Positions 8,379-14,527 of a stretch of 14,527 bases of DNA are shown one piece after another. Each line of letters begins with the position of its first letter. Position 1 is the first letter of the stretch. The DNA is taken from positions 1-14,527 of the forward strand of contig JAJYOS010000054.1 in the NCBI GenBank assembly GCA_021796055.1. The letters are read 5' to 3'. The DNA comes from Bacteroidota bacterium (GTDB taxonomy: Bacteria > Bacteroidota > Kryptoniia > Kryptoniales > JAKASW01). Position numbers and translations under genes: made by a program. The notes beneath the pieces are model-generated. The model saw only the letters and a program-made list of their open reading frames with translations. It did not search any database and had not been told where the DNA came from.

Positions 8379-9020
8379 TTGACAGCTAGAGTTCTGATTG
8401 TTGACGATCACCCATTGGTGAGGAAAGGCCTGATTACCGAGTTAGCCGACGCCTCCGATATTGTCGTGGCGGATGAGGCCAGTGATGGTTACGAGGCCAT
8501 TACAAAGGCGCGCCAACTTAAACCAGACCTTGTGCTCCTTGATATTTCGCTTCCGGGAAAGAACGGTCTTGAAGTATTGAAAGACTTACAGTCCGAAATG
8601 CCTGAAATTAAGGTCCTTGTTCTTACTGCCTTTCCCGAAAGGCAGTACGCGGTCCGGTGTCTGAAGAGCGGGGCCAAAGGCTACATAACGAAGGATTCTG
8701 CTTCAACGGACCTTGTCAAAGCTGTCAGAAAGGTCATGGCCGGAGGTAAGTTCATTAGCGCTTCTTTGGCGGACCTTCTCGCGTCAGAATTGGGCACCGA
8801 TCCTCATCGGCTTCCTCACGAGGAGTTGTCAGACCGCGAGTACGAGATCCTCTGTCTGATAGGCGAAGGAAAGAACGTTACAGAGATTGCGGACATTCTC
8901 AATCTGAGTATTTCCAGCGTGAACACTTACCGGCGCCGGATTCTCGTGAAAATGCGAATGGAAACCACCTCTCAACTAATTCGATATGCCCTCGACAATA
9001 ATCTTAGCTTAATAAGGTAA
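8379..9020 (+). CDS. NarL/FixJ-family response regulator
   Basis: DNA-binding transcription regulator of 213 residues, cognate partner of the upstream kinase. The receiver domain (1-120) has the acidic pair D9-D10, phospho-acceptor D55 in LLDISLPGKNG, T83 and K105. A LuxR-type helix-turn-helix occupies about 148-208, beginning LSDREYEILCLIGEG and containing the recognition-helix region SISSVNTYRRRI. The start is TTG at 8379. AGAGG at 8369-8373 overlaps the kinase stop codon and lies five bases upstream, which favours translational coupling. All key residues are intact. Its target promoters are not identifiable from sequence; the palindrome 56 bases past its stop is one candidate for a regulated site, but this is speculation. 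Confidence 0.93.
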   Translation: MTARVLIVDDHPLVRKGLITELADASDIVVADEASDGYEAITKARQLKPDLVLLDISLPGKNGLEVLKDLQSEMPEIKVLVLTAFPERQYAVRCLKSGAKGYITKDSASTDLVKAVRKVMAGGKFISASLADLLASELGTDPHRLPHEELSDREYEILCLIGEGKNVTEIADILNLSISSVNTYRRRILVKMRMETTSQLIRYALDNNLSLIR

Positions 9021-9075
9021 TACCCCTCCTTAGTTCGGATAATCAACACATTCCCCGGCGGCGATAACCCCAGTC

Positions 9076-9096
9076 GTGTCGCATTTTTTGCGACAC
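9076..9096. promoter_or_regulatory. Perfect palindrome, candidate operator or hairpin
   Basis: GTGTCGCA (9076-9083), a five-T loop, then TGCGACAC (9089-9096): eight paired bases with no mismatch. The run of T lies in the loop and no T-tract follows, so it is not a standard intrinsic terminator. It lies 55 bases past the response regulator stop and 318 bases before the receptor-like gene. A dimeric regulator or enhancer-binding-protein site is the more natural reading, but the RNA hairpin could also act as a 3'-end protector. Confidence 0.55.
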
Positions 9097-9106
9097 TCAA
9101 ACTGAG

Positions 9107-9134
9107 AATTTCGCTATCATGCCCAATTTCGCTA
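9107..9134. repeat. 10-bp direct repeat, 18-bp period
   Basis: AATTTCGCTA occurs at 9107-9116 and again at 9125-9134, both outside any gene and directly after the palindrome. The spacing is not a whole number of helical turns (18 bases is about 1.7 turns). It may be a pair of regulator half-sites or chance. Confidence 0.4.
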
Positions 9135-9232
9135 ACTCCGATGAAATAGAAATAGCCGAGAGCTCCAAGCCTGACTTGTAGTCACGGCGAGCGATGAAGG
9201 TCTAGGAGAACTGTTGAAACAAGACGTCAGAT

Positions 9233-9255
9233 GTGATCCGCGACTATATGATCAC
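9233..9255. promoter_or_regulatory. Dyad GTGATC-N11-GATCAC
   Basis: GTGATC at 9233-9238 and GATCAC at 9250-9255 are perfect inverted copies around an 11-base spacer. The half-sites recall CRP/FNR-type TGTGA, but the spacing is wrong for that family (TGTGA-N6-TCACA). A site for another dimeric regulator is possible. Confidence 0.25.
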
Positions 9256-9335
9256 GAATTCGCTCGTCCGGGCCGAACGGCAAAGAGATTTGCAGGGCGC
9301 AAGCCGTAGCGGTCCAACGAGTTGGGAGACAATAG

Positions 9336-9477
9336 AAAGGAGTGATGCAACTTGTGTAACGACCTCATAGCACGAATGTCTAGCCTCGCATCGGATAGCG
9401 TGGAGGGTGAGGCGTGTCGATCTGTATTCCGCGGATGCGACTGGCCATCAACGGGAGACTCGAATTCCGGGCGTTGA
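9336..9477 (+). other. Possible leader peptide region with unused strong Shine-Dalgarno
   Basis: AAAGGAG at 9336-9342 is one of the best ribosome-binding sequences in the window, yet no long gene uses it. ATG at 9345 gives only MQLV and a stop at 9357-9359. TTG at 9352 opens a 41-codon frame ending at 9477, two bases before an in-frame ATG (9480) of the receptor-like gene. That peptide begins LCNDLIARMSSLASD and shows no recognisable features. Either could be a leader that couples or tunes translation of the operon. I rate this low. Confidence 0.2.
9402..9406 (+). promoter_or_regulatory. Shine-Dalgarno site deciding the GTG start at 9414
   Basis: GGAGG lies seven bases before GTG 9414. The alternative in-frame ATG at 9480 has no such site at a useful distance, so the GTG is preferred. 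Confidence 0.6.
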
Positions 9478-11249
9478 CAATGGCAATCCCTTTCCAAGAA
9501 AGTGACAGTCAGCCTTCCGGCTTGGCGGGAACGCCAGAAATGGCTGCCGTCATTTCAGAAATCTCCCGTCATTTGGAAATACTCAAAGCGATGATGCACA
9601 CAAGCGAGAGCGGTTTTCTTTCAGTCGGCTCCCATCTTCAAAGGATTCACTTAAGCACGCAGGAAATCTCAACAAAACTGTCTGAGCTGATGAAGAAATA
9701 CTCGGAAGAGACCGGCACGCAATCTTTGAACCAGCTGCGGGTGTTATCTGAAAGAGCAGCAAACCAGCTCAGCTCATTCAACGCATTCTCAATGAAAGCG
9801 GTCTCAAACCTGAAAGAATTGGAGGAGCCTCTGGCTTCGTTACCGGATTCGCTACGCGACTTTGACAGAGTTGTCTTGCGCCTGAGGAAGATGGGGATTA
9901 TAGCGCACATTGAAGCGGCGCGTATCGGGGATGAAGGGCTTGACTTCGTACGACTCGCTGAGGCGGTAACGGCTTTGGGAGAGCAGATCACTTCCAAGGC
10001 TAAAGATGTCCGCTCTTACGTCAACGGAGTTAACGACGTCATCGGATTAAATAAGCGAAAAATGGAGAGCATGATAGGAAGGCACGGTGAGGTGACCAGC
10101 CACGTTACCAGTCACATGGCATCAAATCTTTCCGTGCTGACGGAGAAAAGAGAATCAATTCAGCGGGTCGCCGTCGCGATTGCGGAGAAATCAGATGAGG
10201 CCGTTCGCAACGTTAACAACATAGTCCAATCAGTCCAGTACCATGACATCACGCGTCAGCAAGTAGACCACGTCATTCAGTCGCTGGAAGCAATAGGAAG
10301 CGAAGACACCGTACTTGAGATTGTTCCGATCTGCGAGATACAAGTGGCGCAACTGAAACGCGTTGGGATGGAATTCGAACGGGCAATTTACTCGATAGAG
10401 GCCGCGTTGAAGGAGCTTTCCGCGGCTGTCAGCGAAATGTTTACCGAGTCTGTCAACATAACGAGCTCGACAAAGGTCTCGGGACGGTCTTTTATCGATG
10501 AAGTGGAGAGCGGGCTTGAGATTGTGAGCGCGACAATGACTGAAGATCAATTCGCCGTTGATGAGCTCGCGTCATCTCTAAGGCAGATCAGCGAGAACAT
10601 ACGTAAAATGAGGTCCTTCATGGATGAGATGGCCGAAGTAGGATCCGAGATTGAACTACTCGCTCTCAATTCTCGAGTGAAAGCCGCAAGGACAGGTGGC
10701 GGTGCGACGCTCGGCGTAATAGCCGAGTCGATCGAGAACCTCTCCGTTGCCACGCTTCGGCTCGTGGATGAGGTCCTCCTAAGGATGTCCGATATGGTTA
10801 CCGCGTCGAAGGAGCTGGTGGACGACCATGCGATAGAATCGGTAACCAATCACGCGGACACTGAGATAAGAAGCATAATTGACCAGCTGAGGAGGATCGT
10901 CGTTGCGTTCCATGAAAACAACGCGATTAGCAATCGGGTTTTTGTCGAGACTCAAGAAATGTGCTCCGCAATAGTCGGTCAGTTACAGATGCTCACGTCC
11001 GAGATCGTCAGAAATCAGGAGATTGCCTTGACGCTTGTTGAGACCGCGAGCGCGCTTGAACAAGTCGCGAGCGAATTGCGCCGTAGCGTGCCGGACTCGT
11101 CGCGGCTAATCATTGATGAAAGACTTGAAGAAATGCGCAAAAATTACACAATGGAAACTGAAAGGTCCACTTATAGTTCCGTCATGAATGGTAGTGCGGA
11201 TCAAAGGGAGTCGCTTGTCGAATCAACAGGGTCCATCGAATTATTCTAA
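9414..11249 (+). CDS. Soluble receptor-like chemosensory protein with a CheZ-like motif
   Basis: A 611-residue, almost wholly alpha-helical cytoplasmic protein with no membrane segment, first gene of a chemosensory operon. Two segments resemble degenerate chemoreceptor hairpin tips: about 160-195 (MGIIAHIEAARIGDEG) and about 412-450 (IELLALNSRVKAARTGG; canonical receptors read NLLALNAAIEAARAGE). The half around the first tip ends with YHDITRQQVDHVIQSL, where D278 and Q282 keep the Asp-x-x-x-Gln spacing of the CheZ phosphatase active site (QDLTGQ, D143/Q147 in E. coli). The C-terminus ends in GSIELF, an acidic-hydrophobic tail loosely like the CheY-binding tail of CheZ. The start is GTG 9414 by its GGAGG site; ATG 9480 would remove 22 weakly structured residues. 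cheY follows 44 bases downstream. It may be a scaffold or receptor for CheA, a CheY-phosphate phosphatase, or both. The family resemblance is clear, the activity is inferred. Confidence 0.7.
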   Translation: MSICIPRMRLAINGRLEFRALTMAIPFQESDSQPSGLAGTPEMAAVISEISRHLEILKAMMHTSESGFLSVGSHLQRIHLSTQEISTKLSELMKKYSEETGTQSLNQLRVLSERAANQLSSFNAFSMKAVSNLKELEEPLASLPDSLRDFDRVVLRLRKMGIIAHIEAARIGDEGLDFVRLAEAVTALGEQITSKAKDVRSYVNGVNDVIGLNKRKMESMIGRHGEVTSHVTSHMASNLSVLTEKRESIQRVAVAIAEKSDEAVRNVNNIVQSVQYHDITRQQVDHVIQSLEAIGSEDTVLEIVPICEIQVAQLKRVGMEFERAIYSIEAALKELSAAVSEMFTESVNITSSTKVSGRSFIDEVESGLEIVSATMTEDQFAVDELASSLRQISENIRKMRSFMDEMAEVGSEIELLALNSRVKAARTGGGATLGVIAESIENLSVATLRLVDEVLLRMSDMVTASKELVDDHAIESVTNHADTEIRSIIDQLRRIVVAFHENNAISNRVFVETQEMCSAIVGQLQMLTSEIVRNQEIALTLVETASALEQVASELRRSVPDSSRLIIDERLEEMRKNYTMETERSTYSSVMNGSADQRESLVESTGSIELF

Positions 11250-11293
11250 GAAATGGAACAGTCTATGTTACCTATTTTACGGGAGCAAAAGCG

Positions 11294-11662
11294 ATGTCGA
11301 AAGTGATCATGACCGTGGATGATTCCACGAGTATCCGGCAAATGGTGGCTTTCACACTTGGCGGGGCGGGATACCAGGTCATAGAGGCTGTCGACGGGAA
11401 GGACGCTCTCGACAAGCTGGGCGACTCGAGTACAATTGACATGCTCGTTACCGATCTCAACATGCCGAACTTGGATGGAATAGAGCTCGTGAAGGGGGTC
11501 AGGGCCCAGCAGCGTCACAAGTTCATACCGATTCTGCTTCTGACCACCGAATCGCAGGAGACTAAAAAGCAGCAGGCGAAGGCTGCCGGCGCGTCAGGCT
11601 GGATCGTAAAACCATTTAACGCGAACCAGCTTATCGATGTAGTCAGAAAGTTGCTGAAATGA
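11294..11662 (+). CDS. cheY: Single-domain response regulator CheY
   Basis: A 122-residue receiver domain with no output domain, the expected phosphate acceptor for the CheA encoded next. D9-D10 bind magnesium, D54 in VTDLNMPNLDG is the phosphorylation site, T84 in LLTTE is the switch threonine, and K106 in WIVKPF is the conserved lysine. The position usually aromatic in flagellar CheY (Y106 of E. coli) reads W103, so the aromatic switch is present in a different form. The start ATG has GGGAG eight bases upstream. Its stop TGA overlaps the cheA start (ATGA), a sign of translational coupling. Whether it controls flagella, pili or another output cannot be told from the window. Confidence 0.93.
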   Translation: MSKVIMTVDDSTSIRQMVAFTLGGAGYQVIEAVDGKDALDKLGDSSTIDMLVTDLNMPNLDGIELVKGVRAQQRHKFIPILLLTTESQETKKQQAKAAGASGWIVKPFNANQLIDVVRKLLK

Positions 11663-13776
11663 TGGACCGAAACCAACAAGCATTCATCGAAGAAGCAAGG
11701 GATCTCCTCTCTGGCCTGGAGGATTCGCTACTGGAAATCGAGCACGATCCCCTGAACAGTGAGCTGGTTGGAAAGATCTTCCGGGCGATGCATACTATCA
11801 AAGGGGCGAGCTCCATGTTTGGGTTCGATGCCATCGCCTCATTCACTCACGATATCGAAACTGCATTTGATGCCGTCAGGGAGGGGGTTGTTGCCGTCAC
11901 ACCGCAGCTGGTGTCCATGACGCTAGCTAGCCGAGACCATATATCGGCCCTTCTCTCTTCTGCGGAATCCGAGGTCGAGCCGGACCTCGAACTGACGTCA
12001 GCGGGGGATGAGCTCCTGAAGCGTTTTCGTGAGTTGGTCCCTCAGACTCCACCTGGAAAAACAGATACAGGCAGTCCACACGACGTGAAGCAGATGATGC
12101 CAGAAACGAATCAACGGGCCGCACTTTACAGAATTCACTTCAAGCCGCCTGAAAACATCTTGCTTCGCGGTTTGGACCCGATGAACCTTATTCAGGAATT
12201 AGCAGCCATGGGTGAGGAACGGCATGTCGTCCATTCTGAAGAGACCTCGCCTGATGAATCGCGGGCTGACTTATGCCATTCAGTCTACGATGTTTTGCTT
12301 TCTACATCCCACCCTCTGGAGAGCCTCCAGGACGTGTTCATATTCGTTGAGGAAGACAGCGAACTCCGCATCGAGAAACTGGCGGACGCTTCTGCTTGCG
12401 ATAAAGATGTCTGGCAGCGGCTCATCGAAGCAATGCAGGCCTCAAAGGGTGTTCCCACGTCGGTGCTGATATCGATGATTAAAGAAGCACACCAAATTCA
12501 TCAGCGCGTAAGGAATGAGAGTTCGACCTATGGCGGTGCCGGTGGACAGCATCCAGATCTGAAGAGCGCACAGAGTATCAAAGTGCCATCGGAACGGCTC
12601 GATAAACTCGTGAATCTGGTCGGGGAGCTGGTTACGGTGCAGGCCCGCTTGACACAAGCTGCTGTGAACCTATCCGACCCGTCTTTGACTCAAATCGCAG
12701 AGGAGGTAGAGGCGCTCATTTCTGAGCTTCGCGACAACGCCATGAGCATCCGGATGGTCCCGATAGGAACTACCTTCGGACGCTTTAAACGGCTCGTTCG
12801 CGATTTGTCGGCAGAACTTGGGAAAGAAATCCAGCTTGTGACTGAAGGTGAAGATACAGAGTTGGATAAGACGGTCATCGAGCGGCTTGGCGATCCTCTC
12901 GTCCACATGATAAGGAATTCCATCGATCACGGCATCGAGTTACCGGCGCAAAGGGAACAGGTAGGGAAGGCGCGCGCCGGAACCATACGACTCTCCGCCT
13001 CTCATTCTGGGACGAGCGTCAAGATATCGATCTCCGACGATGGCGCGGGCTTCGATACGGAGGCAATTCGTCTAAAGGCGGTTATGCAGGGCATGATCGA
13101 CCCCGATGCGACTCCGACAGAACAGGAGCTCCTTTCGATTGTGTTCGCACCAGGGTTCTCGACTGCGAAAGAAGTGACAAGCGTTTCGGGCCGCGGAGTC
13201 GGCATGGACGTGGTTCACCGGAGCATTGAGGAACTCGGAGGGCAAATCGAAGTTTCTAACTCTCCGGGTAAAGGAGCGACGATAACACTTAAGCTTCCTC
13301 TAACGCTCGCCATCATCGAGGGACTGCTTGTCAAGGTTGGGAGTGAGTTATTTGTGTTACCCCTCGCGTCAATCAAGGAGTGCGTTGAATTGCCGGCGCT
13401 CGAACAACGCCGTGGGAAAGGAGGCCAGCTGATCAATGTCCGTGGCGAAATAATACCCTACGTGAGACTCCGCGATTTCTTCGGGATTACTGGTGAAACT
13501 TCGACTTACGAGTATGTTGTCATAACTGAAATCGACGGTAGACGATGCGGGTTCGCAGTCGATGCTGTCCTTGGCGAACATCAAATTGTCATAAAGTCCC
13601 TTGGTCTTATGTATAAAGACGTCGAGGGAATTTCAGGCGCAACTGTCCTGGGGGATGGAACCGTTGCCCTTATAATCGATATCCCGCCCCTTATTGCCGT
13701 CGCTGTACGTGAACGGGAACGGCTCGTCCGGTTTGAAACGATCGCTGGCGACGACAGCAGGAACAAGAGAAACTAA
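11659..13776 (+). CDS. cheA: Chemotaxis histidine kinase CheA
   Basis: Kinase core of a chemosensory array, 705 residues with the full domain order. P1 histidine phosphotransfer (about 1-105) has the phospho-acceptor H45 in HTIKGASSMFGF. A P2-like domain (about 155-240) contains FKPPENILLRGLDPMNL and FIFVEEDSE and probably docks the response regulator. P3 dimerisation (306-370) starts SIKVPSERLDKLVNLVGELV. The P4 ATPase has its N-box at 416-427 (HMIRNSIDHGIE), DDGAG at 460-464 and GRGVGMD at 511-517. P5 CheW-like coupling domain spans about 556-690. It has no fused receiver domain. The gene overlaps cheY by four bases (ATGA). An ATG ATG pair at 11659-11664 leaves a one-codon uncertainty in the start. 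All catalytic residues are present. Association with the two receptor-like neighbours is inferred from the operon. Confidence 0.96.
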   Translation: MMDRNQQAFIEEARDLLSGLEDSLLEIEHDPLNSELVGKIFRAMHTIKGASSMFGFDAIASFTHDIETAFDAVREGVVAVTPQLVSMTLASRDHISALLSSAESEVEPDLELTSAGDELLKRFRELVPQTPPGKTDTGSPHDVKQMMPETNQRAALYRIHFKPPENILLRGLDPMNLIQELAAMGEERHVVHSEETSPDESRADLCHSVYDVLLSTSHPLESLQDVFIFVEEDSELRIEKLADASACDKDVWQRLIEAMQASKGVPTSVLISMIKEAHQIHQRVRNESSTYGGAGGQHPDLKSAQSIKVPSERLDKLVNLVGELVTVQARLTQAAVNLSDPSLTQIAEEVEALISELRDNAMSIRMVPIGTTFGRFKRLVRDLSAELGKEIQLVTEGEDTELDKTVIERLGDPLVHMIRNSIDHGIELPAQREQVGKARAGTIRLSASHSGTSVKISISDDGAGFDTEAIRLKAVMQGMIDPDATPTEQELLSIVFAPGFSTAKEVTSVSGRGVGMDVVHRSIEELGGQIEVSNSPGKGATITLKLPLTLAIIEGLLVKVGSELFVLPLASIKECVELPALEQRRGKGGQLINVRGEIIPYVRLRDFFGITGETSTYEYVVITEIDGRRCGFAVDAVLGEHQIVIKSLGLMYKDVEGISGATVLGDGTVALIIDIPPLIAVAVRERERLVRFETIAGDDSRNKRN

Positions 13777-13787
13777 AACATAAAACC

Positions 13788-13793
13788 AAGGAG
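13788..13793 (+). promoter_or_regulatory. Shine-Dalgarno site of the multi-HAMP receptor
   Basis: AAGGAG lies eight bases before the ATG at 13802 and fixes the start of the last gene, 25 bases after the cheA stop. Confidence 0.8.
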
Positions 13794-13801
13794 AAATTTC
13801 T

Positions 13802-14527
13802 ATGAAATCTGATCCAGCAACAAGGAAGTCATCCGGCAAGAAGGCCGATTCCGGGCAACAACTAATGATGGCGGAAATTATTCGGCTTACAGAAGCTGCG
13901 AAGGCAGGGCACCTTTCTGAGCGAGCGGATCTCAGTAAGTTCGACGGTGAGGCGAGGGCGCTCCTCCTCGGAGTGAACGAAATGCTTGATTCAGTAATAA
14001 AGCCTCTTGACGTCGCGGCCGACTATGTGGACAAAATCAGCAACGGCGTCATTCCTCAGAAGATTAACGATTCATACAACGGTGATTTCAATACTATCAA
14101 GAATAACCTGAACAAATGCATAGATGCCGTCGGAGGACTCGTTTCAGAAATGAACTTCATGTCTCGCCAACACGACCTTGGCGATATCGACATCGTAATT
14201 CCGAGCGAGAAGTTTCAGGGAGTTTACAGGGAGATGGCCGATGGAGTGAACAAAATGGTTGGCGGTCATATCGCCGTCAAGAAAAAGGCGATGGCCTGCA
14301 TCGCGGAATTCGGGAAAGGTAATTTCGATGCACCACTCGAGAAATTTCCGGGTAAGAAAGCTTTTATTAACGATACGATAGAGGCGCTTAGAGCAAACCT
14401 AAAGAAAGTCAACTCGGAGATCGGCCAGCTTGTCAAAGCCGCCGCTAATGGTGAGCTCGACAAACGCGCGAACGCCGAGATGTTCCAGGGGGACTGGAGC
14501 AAACTCGTTGCCGGATTTAACGACACA
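13802..14527 (+). CDS. Soluble methyl-accepting chemotaxis protein with repeated HAMP-like units, 3'-partial
   Basis: The first 242 residues of a protein that runs off the right edge without a stop. No signal peptide or membrane helix is visible, so it is probably cytoplasmic. After a basic, unstructured start (MKSDPATRKSSGKK) come repeated units in which a GN/GxL-type turn is followed by a helix ending near a Pro or Asn. Units contain HLSERADLSKFDGEARALL (about 37-55), ISNGVIPQKINDSYNGDF (about 79-96), FGKGNFDAPLEKFPGKKAF (about 171-189) and AANGELDKRANAEMFQGDW (about 213-231). This pattern is that of poly-HAMP receptors, in which stacked HAMP four-helix bundles pass a signal to a methyl-accepting domain. 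That signalling domain is not in the window, so its identity as a receptor is inferred from the HAMP array and the cheA position just upstream. Confidence 0.75.
   Translation, partial: MKSDPATRKSSGKKADSGQQLMMAEIIRLTEAAKAGHLSERADLSKFDGEARALLLGVNEMLDSVIKPLDVAADYVDKISNGVIPQKINDSYNGDFNTIKNNLNKCIDAVGGLVSEMNFMSRQHDLGDIDIVIPSEKFQGVYREMADGVNKMVGGHIAVKKKAMACIAEFGKGNFDAPLEKFPGKKAFINDTIEALRANLKKVNSEIGQLVKAAANGELDKRANAEMFQGDWSKLVAGFNDT

Larger units (their letters stand above)
9021..9413. other. Non-coding interval before the chemosensory operon
   Basis: This 393-base region separates the kinase-regulator pair from the chemosensory operon. No long coding frame is supported on either strand. It holds a perfect 8-base-arm palindrome (9076-9096), a 10-base direct repeat with 18-base period (9107-9134), a 6-base-arm dyad (9233-9255) and a strong but apparently unused Shine-Dalgarno site (9336-9342). 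A -24/-12 promoter was looked for. The closest match (GG at 9279-9280 region, GC 13 bases later) is one base too widely spaced. Probably an operon control region or long 5' leader. Confidence 0.5.

Noticed and set aside
9076..9096. Intrinsic terminator for the kinase-regulator transcript
   Set aside because: The T-run is in the loop, not after the stem, so it lacks the required form; kept only as a palindrome.
9275..9300. A possible sigma-54 -24/-12 promoter (GG ... TTGC) before the chemosensory operon
   Set aside because: The GG-GC distance is one base too long (11 bases between instead of 10), and sigma-54 spacing is strict.

Overview
The window looks like chromosomal DNA from a Gram-negative-type bacterium of middling GC content. 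The evidence is a secreted GH38 glycosidase with a signal peptide, a membrane-bound hybrid of Cache-like and PAS sensing modules on a NarL-type kinase, frequent TTG/GTG starts with good Shine-Dalgarno sites, and a compact cytosolic chemosensory operon. The gene types would fit the Bacteroidota/Ignavibacteria/Calditrichota side of the bacteria, but this is a weak inference and nothing in the window settles the phylum. I see no mobile element, tRNA, rRNA, CRISPR array or integration scar.

Layout. (1) 1-813, plus strand: a PAP2/Aur1-like membrane phosphatase whose frame is open to the left edge, so it is probably 5'-truncated. (2) 1016-4690, plus: a long exported GH38 alpha-mannosidase-like enzyme. 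(3) 4709-5179, minus: a small hotdog-fold thioesterase, convergent with the mannosidase and 18 bases from it. (4) 5547-9020, plus: a two-gene signalling unit, a 940-residue sensor histidine kinase (membrane sensor, three PAS domains, HisKA_3-type kinase core) and its NarL/FixJ response regulator, 9 bases apart. (5) 9021-9413: a 393-base non-coding interval with a perfect palindrome, a direct repeat and a second dyad; it is the likely control region of the next operon. (6) 9414 to the right edge, plus: a chemosensory operon in the order soluble receptor-like protein, single-domain CheY, CheA, and a receptor with repeated HAMP-like units that is cut by the window end.

How the genes work together. 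The kinase and regulator form a complete phosphorelay from an extracytoplasmic and a PAS-borne signal to transcription. The third PAS domain resembles the NifL-type flavin PAS, so a redox input is possible. In the chemosensory operon, CheA (P1-P5, His45) would phosphorylate the adjacent CheY (Asp54). Neither receptor-like protein shows a membrane segment in the visible sequence, so the array is probably cytoplasmic. CheW, CheR and CheB are not in the window and may lie downstream.

The most interesting item is the first gene of the chemosensory operon. It carries two degenerate receptor-tip segments, a CheZ-like Asp-x-x-x-Gln motif (D278/Q282) and an acidic-hydrophobic C-terminus. These suggest a receptor-like scaffold that may also dephosphorylate CheY.
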